Source: Marinomonas hwangdonensis (GTDB taxonomy: Bacteria > Pseudomonadota > Gammaproteobacteria > Pseudomonadales > Marinomonadaceae). Taken from it: 64,000 nt of DNA. Positions 34,745-45,076 of this stretch are shown piece after piece (the first letter of the stretch is position 1; every line of letters begins with the position of its first letter). A program made the position numbers and the translations under genes. The notes under the pieces were generated by a model. That model ran no database searches, was not told where the DNA came from, and saw nothing but the letters and a program-made list of their open reading frames with translations. The DNA lies in NCBI RefSeq assembly GCF_003721245.1, contig NZ_RIZG01000002.1, positions 218,571 to 282,570 of the forward strand, written 5' to 3'.

Positions 34745-34821
34745 TGGTAGGACTAAGCAGATTCGAACTGCTGACCTCATCCATGTCAAGGATGCGCTCT
34801 AACCAACTGAGCTATAGTCCT
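34745..34821 (-). tRNA. tRNA-Val (GAC)
   Basis: The 77-base gene folds into a cloverleaf: acceptor AGGACTA/TAGTCCT, D-arm AGCTCAGTTGGTTAGAGC, anticodon stem CATCC/GGATG with loop TTGACAT (anticodon GAC), T-arm GCAGTTCGAATCTGC and an encoded 3' ACCA. Confidence 0.95.
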
Positions 34822-34904
34822 AAAAAGTGTTTGCCATTATACGCAGAGGTTTGCATTTGGCAAGCCCTTCTCAACATTTTTTGAAGTCTTTGTTTTAAAA
34901 CTGT

Positions 34905-35093
34905 TTATTCGTCTAACGGCACGAGCAATTCGTGGCCTATTACTTCATCTATCAGGCTGTAGGGTACCTTGTATTTCTTGTCTTTGAACCTCACCAGGGC
35001 GTAGTCATAGCACATTTCAATTACCGTGCAGTTGACTATGACACCGTTATCGATAACACGGATGATGTTGTAGTTTCTTAAGGTAATCGCCAT
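34905..35093 (-). CDS. Small conserved-looking protein of unknown function
   Basis: The 62-residue frame has a good ribosome binding site (AAGGAAG nine bases before ATG). It lies 28 bp downstream of uvrB on the same strand. Its alternation of hydrophobic and polar residues (IIRVIDNGVIVNCTVIEM, YALVRFKDKKYKVPYSLID) suggests a small SH3- or Tudor-like beta-barrel. There is no signal peptide or TM helix. I do not recognise the family. Confidence 0.65.
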   Translation of the reverse strand: MAITLRNYNIIRVIDNGVIVNCTVIEMCYDYALVRFKDKKYKVPYSLIDEVIGHELLVPLDE

Positions 35094-35121
35094 GTCTGCT
35101 CACTTCCTTATTTTGTATTTT

Positions 35122-37149
35122 TTAAGATTCGCCCACGTCTTTTAACTTTCTTTGCAGCTGACGGATTTGGTCACGGTAGCCCGCTGCCAGTTCGAATTTG
35201 AGTTCTTCCGAGGCTAACATCATGTCTTTTTGCAGTTGAATGATGGCTTTACGAACTTGAGCCACGTCTTCCATACTTTCCACTTGATAATCTTTTGCGG
35301 TCTCGGCGACTTTCTTCGTTTTATTCCCGCGTTTGCCCGCACCTGGGTTGTAGGCGCCTTCCATGATGTCTTCAACGGATTTAGTGATGCCCACTGGCGT
35401 GATACCATGCTCTTCGTTATAGGCTTGTTGCTTTTCACGACGGCGGTCCGTTTCACTAATGGCTCGCTCCATAGAACCCGTTATACGATCGGCGTATAAA
35501 ATCGCTTTACCATTCACGTTACGCGCAGCACGACCTATGGTCTGAATCAACGATTTTTCCGAGCGCAAGAACCCTTCTTTGTCAGCATCAAGAATCGCCA
35601 CTAGACTCACTTCTGGAATATCTAAACCTTCTCGCAACAAGTTAATACCAACCAGAACATCAAATTCACCCAAACGTAAATCACGAATGATTTCCACTCG
35701 CTCAACAGTGTCTATGTCTGAGTGTAAATAACGCACACGTACGCCGTGGTCACTGAGGTAGTCACTTAAATCTTCCGCCATGCGCTTAGTCAAGGTGGTT
35801 ACCAAGACTCGCTCGCCAATTGGCGTTCGCAGATTGATTTCAGATAACAAATCGTCAACTTGCGTCGCTACAGGTCGGACTTCTAGAATAGGATCTATCA
35901 AGCCTGTCGGACGAACAATCTGTTCGACCACCCAATCTTGATGCTCTGCTTCGTATTTACCTGGTGTGGCGGAGACAAAAATCGTTTGTGGTTTAATCTG
36001 CTCCCACTCTTCAAATCGCATCGGACGATTATCTAGGGCAGATGGCAAGCGGAAACCGTATTCCACTAGGTTTTCTTTGCGCGATCTATCGCCTTTATAC
36101 ATGGCGCCAATTTGCGACACAGTCACGTGGGACTCGTCAATGACTAACAAGGCATTGGCTGGGAGATAATCAAATAACGTCGGTGGCGGCGCGCCCTCGT
36201 CTCGGCCCGACAAATAGCGCGAGTAGTTTTCGATACCTGAGCAGTAGCCTAACTCTTGCATCATTTCTAAATCATACCGAGTGCGCTGCTCCAGACGCTG
36301 CATTTCAACCAGCTTATTGAGAGATTTAAGCTGCTCAAGTCGCTGATCCAGTTCGACCTTTATGCGCTCAATGGCGTTAACCACGGTATCTTTCGGGGTC
36401 ACGTAGTGGGTTTTAGGGTAAATCGTCACCCTAGGCACTTTGCGTAAGGTTTTATTGGTCAATGGCTCTATCATGGACAAGTTTTCGACTTCGTCATCAA
36501 ACAGCTCGATGCGAATGGCGGTGTCTTCCGAATCGGCAGGAAAGACTTCGATCACGTCGCCACGCACCCGAAAGTTACCACGCTCCAAAACCAAGTCGTT
36601 ACGCGTGTATTGCAGTTCAGCCAGACGACGTAGGACGGCTCTTTGATCAATACGCTCGCCACGATCAAGGTGCAACATCATTTTCAGATATGACTGCGGG
36701 TCACCCAAACCATAAATAGCGGATACGGTCGCGACAATAATAACGTCTTCTCGCTCCAGCAAGGCCTTGGTCGCTGACAAACGCATTTGCTCAATGTGCT
36801 CATTCACCGAGGCGTCTTTTTCAATGAAAGTATCCGATGCCGCCACATAAGCTTCTGGCTGATAATAATCGTAATAGGAAACAAAATATTCGACGGCGTT
36901 GTGAGGAAAAAATTCTTTAAACTCACCATACAGTTGCGCAGCCAAGGTTTTGTTATGCGCCATAACTATGGTGGGACGTTTAACTTGCGAGATGACATTG
37001 GCGATGGTGTAGGTTTTTCCTGACCCCGTTACACCGAGTAAGGTTTGATGAGCCAAACCCGCTTCTACACCACGAACGAGTTTTTCAATGGCTTTTGGCT
37101 GATCGCCCGCGGGTGAGTAAGATGAAACAACTTGAAACTCTTGCGACAC
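35122..37149 (-). CDS. uvrB: UvrABC excinuclease subunit B
   Basis: UvrB is the damage-verification helicase of nucleotide excision repair. The 675-residue protein has the Walker A motif [14 protein letters not shown] near residue 40, the beta-hairpin region [27 protein letters not shown] for Walker B, helicase motif VI around QTIGRAARN, and a C-terminal UVR domain that binds UvrC. Length is normal for the family. I found no clear LexA box in the 210 bp upstream. Confidence 0.97.
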   Translation of the reverse strand: MSQEFQVVSSYSPAGDQPKAIEKLVRGVEAGLAHQTLLGVTGSGKTYTIANVISQVKRPTIVMAHNKTLAAQLYGEFKEFFPHNAVEYFVSYYDYYQPEAYVAASDTFIEKDASVNEHIEQMRLSATKALLEREDVIIVATVSAIYGLGDPQSYLKMMLHLDRGERIDQRAVLRRLAELQYTRNDLVLERGNFRVRGDVIEVFPADSEDTAIRIELFDDEVENLSMIEPLTNKTLRKVPRVTIYPKTHYVTPKDTVVNAIERIKVELDQRLEQLKSLNKLVEMQRLEQRTRYDLEMMQELGYCSGIENYSRYLSGRDEGAPPPTLFDYLPANALLVIDESHVTVSQIGAMYKGDRSRKENLVEYGFRLPSALDNRPMRFEEWEQIKPQTIFVSATPGKYEAEHQDWVVEQIVRPTGLIDPILEVRPVATQVDDLLSEINLRTPIGERVLVTTLTKRMAEDLSDYLSDHGVRVRYLHSDIDTVERVEIIRDLRLGEFDVLVGINLLREGLDIPEVSLVAILDADKEGFLRSEKSLIQTIGRAARNVNGKAILYADRITGSMERAISETDRRREKQQAYNEEHGITPVGITKSVEDIMEGAYNPGAGKRGNKTKKVAETAKDYQVESMEDVAQVRKAIIQLQKDMMLASEELKFELAAGYRDQIRQLQRKLKDVGES

Positions 37150-37359
37150 AGTTTTTTCCCTAAGCTTTACAATTGACAGGCTAGATTAGCAAATTTTGCG
37201 ATAAACGTCTGGTATTTCCCCCTTTTACGCAGGGATTGCACTTTGGGGATCAGAATACTGAAAACATCAAGATTTGCGCTTTATTAATCATCCTATCCTA
37301 TATAGCATTACGTGATATGTTTATTACTATTTACTCATCGACTAACCTAAGTCAGGCAA

Positions 37360-39084
37360 ATGACCCGATTGGAAAAATACCTTCCCGCATTGATTTGGCT
37401 TAAAAGCTATTCAAAAGCCGATATGCGCACCGACACAGTCGCCAGCTTGATCGCGACCATTTTATTGATTCCTCAAAGCATGGGATACGCCTTGCTGGCG
37501 GGGCTACCGGCTGTGGTAGGTCTATACGCTGGCATAGTGCCTTCGATTTTATACTCCCTGTTTGGCACTAGTCGAACGTTGGCGGTGGGGCCTGTTGCAA
37601 TTACGTCCATGATGACCGCCACCGTGGCTATGCCATTTGCTCTACCAGGCAGTGAAAACTACGCAGCCATTGCCATCATGTTGGCATTCCTGTCGGGAGT
37701 GTTCCTGGTACTAATGAGCCTACTAAAAATGGGGTTTTTGTCCAATCTGTTAAGCCATCCTGTGATTTCTGGGTTTATCAGCGCCTCGGCGATTCTTATT
37801 GCCGTTGGGCAGTTTAAACATTTTATTGGGGTAGAAGCGACAGGTAATAACTTAATCGAACAGGCCCAAAGCATGATGCTAGACATCGAGAGTATAAGCT
37901 TACCGACGGCAATATTAAGTGTCCTGTCCATCGCGGCTATTCTTTTATTAAAACGTTATTTAACGCCCGCTCTCATTCGGTGCCGCTTACCTCTACATCT
38001 AGCCGAACTGTTTGGCAAGGCGGGGCCCGTGTTGGTGGTCATAGTTTCAACGGCCTGTGTGGCTTTTTTCTCCTTAGACCAAATGGGCATTAGCATCGTG
38101 GGGCACGTTGCCAGTCACTTGCCGACAATCGATATGACAGGTATGAATTTAGACACTATGATAGCCCTGCTACCCGGAGCGTTTTTGATCAGTGTAGTGG
38201 GGTTTGTCGGTTCTGTTTCTGTTGCGCAGTCGTTTGCCGCCAAACGAAAAGAAGACATCAATCCCAACCAAGAACTTGTTGGGCTTGGGTTGGCCAACTT
38301 AGGGGCCGCATTAAGCGCTTCTTTTCCGGTAACGGGTGGTTTTTCTCGCTCTGTAGTGAATGTTAGTGCCGGCGCTAAAACCCCCATGACAGGTATTTTG
38401 ACCGCCCTGTTTATGTTGCTAACCTTACTGTTTTTTACCCCCCTATTTTATTATTTACCTAAAGCGGTGTTGGCGGTCAGTATCACGATTTCTATCTTGC
38501 AGCTGGTGGATTTTAACGATTTTCTACGTCTATACCGATTCTCGAAAAAAGAAGCCTTTGCCTTGTTGGCGACGTTTTTAGCCGTGCTGTTGGTTAGTAT
38601 GGAAACGGGGATTATTCTTGGCGTGACCTTGTCATTGTTGTTTTTTCTCTGGCATACCAGCCATCCACATATTGCAGTGGTGGGTCGTTTGCCAGGAACA
38701 CAAAACTTTCGTAACGTAAAACGGTTTGATGTCGAAACGGATCCTCAGATTATTACAGTCCGTATTGATGAAAATCTGTTCTTCGCCAACGCAAGAGTAC
38801 TGGAAGATTACATTCTCTCCTTAGTCAGCCAACACAAAGACATCGAACATCTTATTCTTATGTGTACCGCGATTAACATGATTGACGCCAGTGCTTTAGA
38901 CAGCCTAGAAACCATAGATGAACGATTGCAATCCGCGGGCATCACCTTGCATTTATCGGAAATCAAGGGCCCTGTGATGGACAAACTCATCAAGTCGAGC
39001 TTTATGGAACAGTTAAGCGGGTCGATATTTTTAACGCAGCACCAAGCCATGGAAACCTTATCAAGACAGCAATCAAGCGAGTAG
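37360..39084 (+). CDS. SulP-family anion transporter with STAS domain
   Basis: This 574-residue inner-membrane transporter (SLC26/SulP) has about 14 hydrophobic segments, the N-terminal PQSMGYALLAGLPAVVGLYA signature, PVTGGFSRSVVNVSAG near residue 325, and a cytoplasmic STAS domain from ~440 (IITVRIDENLFFANARVLED). Family members carry sulfate, bicarbonate or dicarboxylates. No carbonic anhydrase or sulfur genes are adjacent, so the anion is unknown; bicarbonate would fit with DabAB elsewhere in the window but this is weak. Confidence 0.9.
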   Translation: MTRLEKYLPALIWLKSYSKADMRTDTVASLIATILLIPQSMGYALLAGLPAVVGLYAGIVPSILYSLFGTSRTLAVGPVAITSMMTATVAMPFALPGSENYAAIAIMLAFLSGVFLVLMSLLKMGFLSNLLSHPVISGFISASAILIAVGQFKHFIGVEATGNNLIEQAQSMMLDIESISLPTAILSVLSIAAILLLKRYLTPALIRCRLPLHLAELFGKAGPVLVVIVSTACVAFFSLDQMGISIVGHVASHLPTIDMTGMNLDTMIALLPGAFLISVVGFVGSVSVAQSFAAKRKEDINPNQELVGLGLANLGAALSASFPVTGGFSRSVVNVSAGAKTPMTGILTALFMLLTLLFFTPLFYYLPKAVLAVSITISILQLVDFNDFLRLYRFSKKEAFALLATFLAVLLVSMETGIILGVTLSLLFFLWHTSHPHIAVVGRLPGTQNFRNVKRFDVETDPQIITVRIDENLFFANARVLEDYILSLVSQHKDIEHLILMCTAINMIDASALDSLETIDERLQSAGITLHLSEIKGPVMDKLIKSSFMEQLSGSIFLTQHQAMETLSRQQSSE

Positions 39085-39103
39085 TTTGATTGCTGTCTTG
39101 TGT
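39062..39103 (+). terminator. Stem-loop at the end of the SulP gene
   Basis: A perfect 15-bp inverted repeat (arms 39062-39076 and 39086-39100, CAAGACAGCAATCAA and its complement) overlaps the last codons and stop of the SulP gene. The T run after it is short, so termination is likely but not certain. Confidence 0.55.
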
Positions 39104-39113
39104 TTGCTACTGA

Positions 39114-39428
39114 TTAATTTAAAGAGGTTTCTTCTTCCACTGACACACGCAACAAAGGCTTGTTGCGTGTCAATAATACATCACCAATGCCTTTGACTTG
39201 AGCGAGCTGTTCAATGGATTCAAAATTGCCATTGGCTTCTCTAAAAGCCACGATGGCCTCAGCTTTCTTTTCACCCACACCAGACATGACCGCAGCAAAC
39301 TCGGCCGCTGTCGCAGTATTAATGTCGAGGGGAGTTGCCGCGAATAACGAAAACGGCACAAAGGCCAAAGACACGATAAGAAGAGTACGAGAAATAACAA
39401 CACGAAGAGTACGAGAAATGTTCATCAT
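39114..39428 (-). CDS. ComEA-like helix-hairpin-helix protein
   Basis: The protein is 104 residues from the ATG at 39428, preceded by AAGGAT; a longer in-frame start at 39488 has no site. A signal peptide (hydrophobic VVISRTLLIVSLAFVPFSLF, then AA) is followed by two helix-hairpin-helix motifs (DINTATAAEFAAVMSGVG and IEQLAQVKGIGDVLL) as in the DNA-binding part of ComEA. In the periplasm such proteins bind incoming DNA during natural transformation. No other competence genes are close. Confidence 0.85.
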   Translation of the reverse strand: MMNISRTLRVVISRTLLIVSLAFVPFSLFAATPLDINTATAAEFAAVMSGVGEKKAEAIVAFREANGNFESIEQLAQVKGIGDVLLTRNKPLLRVSVEEETSLN

Positions 39429-39479
39429 TGAATTATCCTTTTCAGATTCTTTTTTCAAAAAGATGGCATCTTGCCAACA

Positions 39480-39527
39480 AAAAACCACTTACTGTTTTCG
39501 CATTATCGCCAAAGCAGTAAGTGGTTT
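39480..39527 (-). terminator. Terminator downstream of pyrF
   Basis: AAAACCACTTACTG (39480-39493) and its exact complement (39514-39527) form a 14-bp stem, followed on the minus strand by TTTTTGTT. A second small hairpin (AGATTCTTT/AAAGAATCT, 39557-39577) sits between it and pyrF. Confidence 0.65.
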
Positions 39528-39600
39528 TAGAGTAAAAGCTTTTTTATTAGACTTCAAGATTCTTTTTTAAAGAATCTGTTCATGGCTTTGACCTAGTATT

Positions 39601-40308
39601 CTATATAAGTATGCCTAAATCGGCATTCGCCTGAGTCAGCACTGCAATCGGATCAGCGGCTTGAGTAATAGGACGCCCCATAACGAGGTAGTGACTGCCA
39701 GCCGCCATGGCGTCAGTAGGCGTCATTATGCGCTTTTGATCACCTTGGTCTGAACCGGTAGGACGTATCCCAGGGGTTACCAACACAAAGTCTTTGCCTA
39801 GTTCTGTCGACAGCATCTTAGACTCTTGTGCAGAACACACTACACCATCCATACCAGATGACTTCGCCAAGGCGGCAAGGCGCTTCACATGCTGCTCAGG
39901 TGTTGCATCAATACCAACTTCTACTAAATCAGATTGGTCCATGCTGGTCAGAACTGTCACCGCAATGAGCAAAGTATTGTTGTTTGGCAATTGTTGCAGC
40001 GCGTTGGCGGATGCCTCCATCATGCGACGACCACCAGAAGCGTGAACATTCACCATCCAGACACCGGCTTTCGCCGCGACACTCACGGCATTTGCCACCG
40101 TATTGGGGATATCATGAAATTTAAGATCCAAAAATACCTCAAATCCTAACGCGTGCAGCGAGTCCAAAATAGCCGGACCCGCCGTGGTGTAAAGCTCTTT
40201 TCCTACTTTTACTCGGCACTGGTTTGGGTCTAATCGTTTCGCCATCTCAATCGATTGCGCCATGGTTGGGTAATCTAGGGCAACCACAATAGGGGATTGG
40301 CAGCTCAT
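39601..40308 (-). CDS. pyrF: Orotidine 5'-phosphate decarboxylase
   Basis: PyrF makes UMP from OMP, the last step of de novo pyrimidine synthesis. The 235-residue TIM barrel shows VALDYPT at the first strand, KVGKELY, the catalytic [11 protein letters not shown] near residue 62, and the phosphate-binding end ([16 protein letters not shown]). It is 105 bp downstream of lapB on the same strand, the common gammaproteobacterial order lapA-lapB-pyrF. Confidence 0.96.
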   Translation of the reverse strand: MSCQSPIVVALDYPTMAQSIEMAKRLDPNQCRVKVGKELYTTAGPAILDSLHALGFEVFLDLKFHDIPNTVANAVSVAAKAGVWMVNVHASGGRRMMEASANALQQLPNNNTLLIAVTVLTSMDQSDLVEVGIDATPEQHVKRLAALAKSSGMDGVVCSAQESKMLSTELGKDFVLVTPGIRPTGSDQGDQKRIMTPTDAMAAGSHYLVMGRPITQAADPIAVLTQANADLGILI

Positions 40309-40413
40309 TCAGTGTCCTCTTTTTTCAGTTTTTGACTATGTATTATGATAGGTGTCTTACAGTATTGAGGTTTTAATACCTGATCGTGAACCTCAGTTAT
40401 TACTCGATCAATA

Positions 40414-41598
40414 CTATTCGCCTTCTAGACCGTGAATAGGTTTTACAACACCCCAATTTTTACAGCTTGGGCATTGCCAGTGAAGTTGATGACCGGGAAA
40501 GCCACATTGACGACATTGATATTTGGGTTTTGCTTGTACAAGTTGGTCAATAAGCTCATGAAGGACCACCAAATGCTGCTGATTGTATCCTTGGGAATCC
40601 GCCAGCTGCAAACTTATCAGCTCTTTAAAACCCTTAATAGTTGGGTGGGTTCTTAATTGCTCGACCAAAAACATTTCAGCGTAGTCTTTGTCTGTTTCCA
40701 TGTAATGATGAACCAATGCCATGATTAAGGCTGCCGAAGGCTTTTTCTGGTTCTGTTCCTGCAAAAATTTAATGTAGCCTCCACTACCCCATATTTTTTG
40801 GTAGCAGGCTTTTAGCTTGGGAATAACAATAGAAATGAACTCGGGATCTTGTTCCGCTGCATGCTTTAACTCTTTGATAGCGTCTCGATAACGACCTTGT
40901 ACGTTTAGCACATCCGCTGCGCCGATACTGGCACGAATACAACTGGAGTCGACATCAAGCGCTTGTTTAAAATGTTGAAATACCAGTTTCCATTGTTCTT
41001 TTTTTTTGAATTCTTCCGCCATTTCACAATGGAAGTGAGCAAGGCGCTTGATCTCTTTTTTAGTTGGCGCTTCTTTTATTAACTCATTACCTATCTGAAT
41101 GGCTTTATCCCAACTCTGCTCAAACTCATAAAGATCTACCAGCAGAGTAAGTACCTTACTGTGAAACTCGCTTTTTTGTGATGTGGTTGCCATGTTTAGC
41201 AGCAAGCGCCCTGCCCGGTCTAATAGACCTGCAGACATGAAATCACTCGCAAGCTCTAGCTGCACCATGCGCATTTCTCGTTGAGATATTTCCGGTCTAG
41301 CAAGCAAGCTTTGGTGAATATTAATGGCTTTTTGTATTTCGCCTTTCTTGCGAAACAGGTTCCCCAAAGTCAGGTGAATATCAAAGGTATCGGAATTTAC
41401 TTCAAGTGAATCCACAAAAGCATCAATGGCTTCTGAGTGTTGGTCGTTCAATAGATGATTTAAGCCACGAAAATAATCGGCGGGAACACTTTTTTTGACT
41501 TGTTTATTTTTTTTAACAGAGTTTTTTCGTCCCATTGCCCAGCCAATGAAAAGCGCGACAAAAAGAACCAAAAATAGCCCAATTTCTGCCAACTCCAT
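40414..41598 (-). CDS. lapB: LapB (YciM), lipopolysaccharide assembly regulator
   Basis: LapB is an inner-membrane-anchored protein that controls LpxC turnover by FtsH and coordinates LPS synthesis. The 394-residue protein has an N-terminal TM helix (~4-22), a chain of TPR repeats to about 350 and the C-terminal rubredoxin-like zinc domain (two CxxC pairs, CRQCG and CPSCK, near residues 366-382). The ATG overlaps the lapA stop (TAATG), indicating coupling. Confidence 0.95.
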   Translation of the reverse strand: MELAEIGLFLVLFVALFIGWAMGRKNSVKKNKQVKKSVPADYFRGLNHLLNDQHSEAIDAFVDSLEVNSDTFDIHLTLGNLFRKKGEIQKAINIHQSLLARPEISQREMRMVQLELASDFMSAGLLDRAGRLLLNMATTSQKSEFHSKVLTLLVDLYEFEQSWDKAIQIGNELIKEAPTKKEIKRLAHFHCEMAEEFKKKEQWKLVFQHFKQALDVDSSCIRASIGAADVLNVQGRYRDAIKELKHAAEQDPEFISIVIPKLKACYQKIWGSGGYIKFLQEQNQKKPSAALIMALVHHYMETDKDYAEMFLVEQLRTHPTIKGFKELISLQLADSQGYNQQHLVVLHELIDQLVQAKPKYQCRQCGFPGHQLHWQCPSCKNWGVVKPIHGLEGE

Positions 41599-41936
41599 TA
41601 CTCCTTTCTAGTAGAGAGTTCTTGAGTAATGGACGCTTTGCGCAAGGCATCTACTTCATCTCTTACTTTATCGTATTTACGAGTCAATACTCGTATTTGT
41701 CGGTTACTGCGCAAGTAAGCAACCGAGCTAACCAATAAAGCAACACAAGCTCCAACCGTAAAAGCCGTTATGATATACAAGGCCACACTGAGCTCAGGAC
41801 CTTTCCAAAAGACAAGGTCAAGGGACATTAACTGAGGATTTCGGATAGAAAAAAACACACCTATTGCCAAGAACAATACGACCAAAACAATAGAAATAAC
41901 TCTTTTCAGCCACGAAAACATAAAAAACCTATTCAA
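41598..41936 (-). CDS. lapA: LapA domain protein (DUF1049)
   Basis: The 112-residue inner-membrane protein has two TM helices (~10-30 and ~48-70), followed by a predicted cytoplasmic coiled coil (NRQIRVLTRKYDKVRDEVDAL). It is the usual partner of LapB in LPS homeostasis and is coupled to it by a one-base overlap. Met6 (MFSWLKR) is an alternative start. Confidence 0.92.
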   Translation of the reverse strand: MNRFFMFSWLKRVISIVLVVLFLAIGVFFSIRNPQLMSLDLVFWKGPELSVALYIITAFTVGACVALLVSSVAYLRSNRQIRVLTRKYDKVRDEVDALRKASITQELSTRKE

Positions 41937-41992
41937 AGAGTGCGTTTACGGCGCTAAGCCGTGATAAATAAGAATACAAAACACTGTATTAA

Positions 41993-42298
41993 CTAACTCA
42001 AGTCATTTGGCTCATTGTCCGGCAAATTCACCAACTCTCTGAGCTCTTTCCCAGGCTTAAAATGTGGAACATATTTTGCGCTTAACTCTACGGATTCACC
42101 TGTTTTTGGATTTCGTCCTATACGAGGTGCTCGGTAATGCAGAGAAAAGCTACCAAAACCTCTAATTTCGATACGCTCTCCATTCGCTAAAGAAGCAGAC
42201 ATATGGTCTAACATAGACTTAATGGCAAGCTCCACATCTTTAACCGGCAAATGAGATTGCTGATCGATTAGCAGCTCTATCAGCTCAGATTTTGTCAT
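41993..42298 (-). CDS. ihfB: Integration host factor subunit beta
   Basis: IhfB pairs with IhfA to bend DNA at specific sites. The 101-residue protein shows the HU/IHF fold and signature ([20 protein letters not shown]), with the Pro at the DNA-intercalating arm in APRIGRNP. It heads the ihfB-lapA-lapB-pyrF group. rpsA, the usual gene upstream of ihfB, is absent; ppa is divergent instead. Confidence 0.95.
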   Translation of the reverse strand: MTKSELIELLIDQQSHLPVKDVELAIKSMLDHMSASLANGERIEIRGFGSFSLHYRAPRIGRNPKTGESVELSAKYVPHFKPGKELRELVNLPDNEPNDLS

Positions 42299-42506
42299 TA
42301 CTACCCTCGCGATTATAATTTGATCACAGTGTAAGACTAGCTAAATTCAGAAAGAAAGCAATAAGTTAACTCGTTTTAGGGTGAATTTCGCCGTTTTTTA
42401 TTGCCTTATATAAGAGAATATTACGAATGGAGCCATCCCACAACTAGCATAGAAGCTATCTAGCTTTTATAATGATCGTCATACTTAACACACTGGAAGA
42501 AAAATA

Positions 42507-43037
42507 ATGAGCTATAGTAATATACCAGCAGGTAAAGATGCACCAAATGATATCAACGTGATCATTGAAATCCCTGCGCAAGCCAACCCGGTTAAATACG
42601 AAGTTGACAAAGACATGGACGCCCTTGTTGTAGATCGTTTTATGACAGCACCTATGTTCTACCCTGCTAACTACGGTTATGTAAATAACACTTTAGCTGA
42701 CGACGGTGACCCAGTAGATGTATTGGTTATCACACCTTACCCAGTGGTTCCTGGCTCTGTTATTCGCTGCCGTCCTGTTGGTGTATTGAACATGTCTGAC
42801 GAAGCGGGCATGGACGCAAAATTAGTCGCTGTACCGCACGAAAAATTGAGCAAAGAGTACGGGCATATCCAAGACGTAAACGACATTCCACAGTTGCTAC
42901 GTGATCAAATCGAACACTTCTTTGAAAACTACAAAACCCTTGAAAAAGGCAAATGGGTAAAAGTAGAAGGTTGGGCTAACGCTGACGAAGCAAGAAAAGC
43001 CATTGTTGAAGGCATTGAAGCTTACAACGCGCAGTAA
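42507..43037 (+). CDS. ppa: Inorganic pyrophosphatase (family I)
   Basis: This cytosolic enzyme hydrolyses pyrophosphate, pulling biosynthetic reactions forward. The 176-residue protein has the metal-binding motif [10 protein letters not shown] near residue 65 and the [11 protein letters not shown] and YPANYGYV segments of E. coli Ppa. It is a single gene ending at the strong terminator 43065-43094. Confidence 0.97.
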   Translation: MSYSNIPAGKDAPNDINVIIEIPAQANPVKYEVDKDMDALVVDRFMTAPMFYPANYGYVNNTLADDGDPVDVLVITPYPVVPGSVIRCRPVGVLNMSDEAGMDAKLVAVPHEKLSKEYGHIQDVNDIPQLLRDQIEHFFENYKTLEKGKWVKVEGWANADEARKAIVEGIEAYNAQ

Positions 43038-43064
43038 TTCGTTAACGCGATTTGCTTTAAGCAT

Positions 43065-43094
43065 AAAAAAACCGATCCTAGGATCGGTTTTTTT
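43065..43094. terminator. Bidirectional terminator between ppa and trxB
   Basis: A perfect 30-bp palindrome (AAAAAAACCGATCCT and complement) with A and T runs at its ends lies between the two converging genes and can end transcription in both directions. Confidence 0.92.
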
Positions 43095-43120
43095 ATTTTG
43101 AGATTTCACACTAAATACGC

Positions 43121-44143
<1,023 letters not shown>

Positions 44144-44248
44144 TTAACGACTATCGATCAATACTCTTAGAGAAAAATACTAATGATTAAAATAGGGACT
44201 TTCTATCAGTTTTCAAGCACCCGTCTCTATTCGTTCGCGTAAATTATT

Positions 44249-44989
44249 CTAACAACAGGCTAGGCACTCAGGGTCGCGCGTTAAACGCATCTCACGCCAG
44301 TGTCCTTCGAAGCCATCAAACACCTTGAGAGCGCCGTGGCGCACTGTGCCGCAACCACTCACCAGCTTAATGGCTTCAAGCGCTTGGTACACGCCTAACA
44401 ACCCCACGATAGGTGCGATGATACCGCTTTCATTGCAACTTAACTGTTGATCTGACAAAGCGGGATATAAGCATTCATAGCAAGGCGCAGACTCTTTATC
44501 GTACAAGAAGCTCACCAACTGCCCTTCCCACCGAATCGCTGCCGCACTAATCAGAGGTGTCTTTTGTGACAGACACGCGCGATTGATCGCTTGTCTAGCG
44601 GTAAAATTATCGGTGCAATCCAACACCACATCAGCATTACTCACCGCGTCCAACAAAGCCTCACCTGACAGTTTTTGCGCTATGGTTTGAACCTTCACTG
44701 CGGCATTTTTTTTCGCTATTTGCTGCGCTGCTGCGATCACCTTGTCTAATCCAAGCTGACTTTCGTCATAAAGCACCTGACGCGGCAAATTGCTAGACTC
44801 CAACTGATCACCGTCAGCTAAAATCAACGTCCCCACGCCAGACGTTGCCAAATACGTGGCTGCAATGTTTCCAAGACCACCCAAGCCAATGATCAGCACG
44901 CGAGCGTGAGCCAGATTTAATTGTCCTTGGATATCAAAATTGGGCAGTAATAACTGACGACTGTAGCGATCTAATTCTGATTCGTTCAT
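44249..44989 (-). CDS. moeB: MoeB/ThiF-family sulfur-carrier adenylyltransferase
   Basis: The 246-residue E1-like enzyme adenylates the C-terminus of a small sulfur-carrier protein (MoaD in molybdopterin synthesis, or ThiS in thiamine synthesis). The nucleotide motif GLGGLGNIAATYLATSG, the RQ(V)LYDESQLG segment and two zinc-binding CxxC pairs (CYECLYP near 166 and CLAC at the end) are visible. MoeB is preferred over ThiF from overall similarity, without thi or moa neighbours to decide. Confidence 0.85.
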   Translation of the reverse strand: MNESELDRYSRQLLLPNFDIQGQLNLAHARVLIIGLGGLGNIAATYLATSGVGTLILADGDQLESSNLPRQVLYDESQLGLDKVIAAAQQIAKKNAAVKVQTIAQKLSGEALLDAVSNADVVLDCTDNFTARQAINRACLSQKTPLISAAAIRWEGQLVSFLYDKESAPCYECLYPALSDQQLSCNESGIIAPIVGLLGVYQALEAIKLVSGCGTVRHGALKVFDGFEGHWREMRLTRDPECLACC

Positions 44990-45076
44990 TTTTACCTTAC
45001 TTTCTGCTTGTTGATCCTGCCCGACCGGTCAATTCTTTGCTAAACTCACCCAATTATCTTAGCCACGAGCCCCAAT

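Noticed and set aside
37150-37359. LexA box upstream of uvrB
   Set aside because: No CTGT-N8-ACAG match was found by eye in the region.
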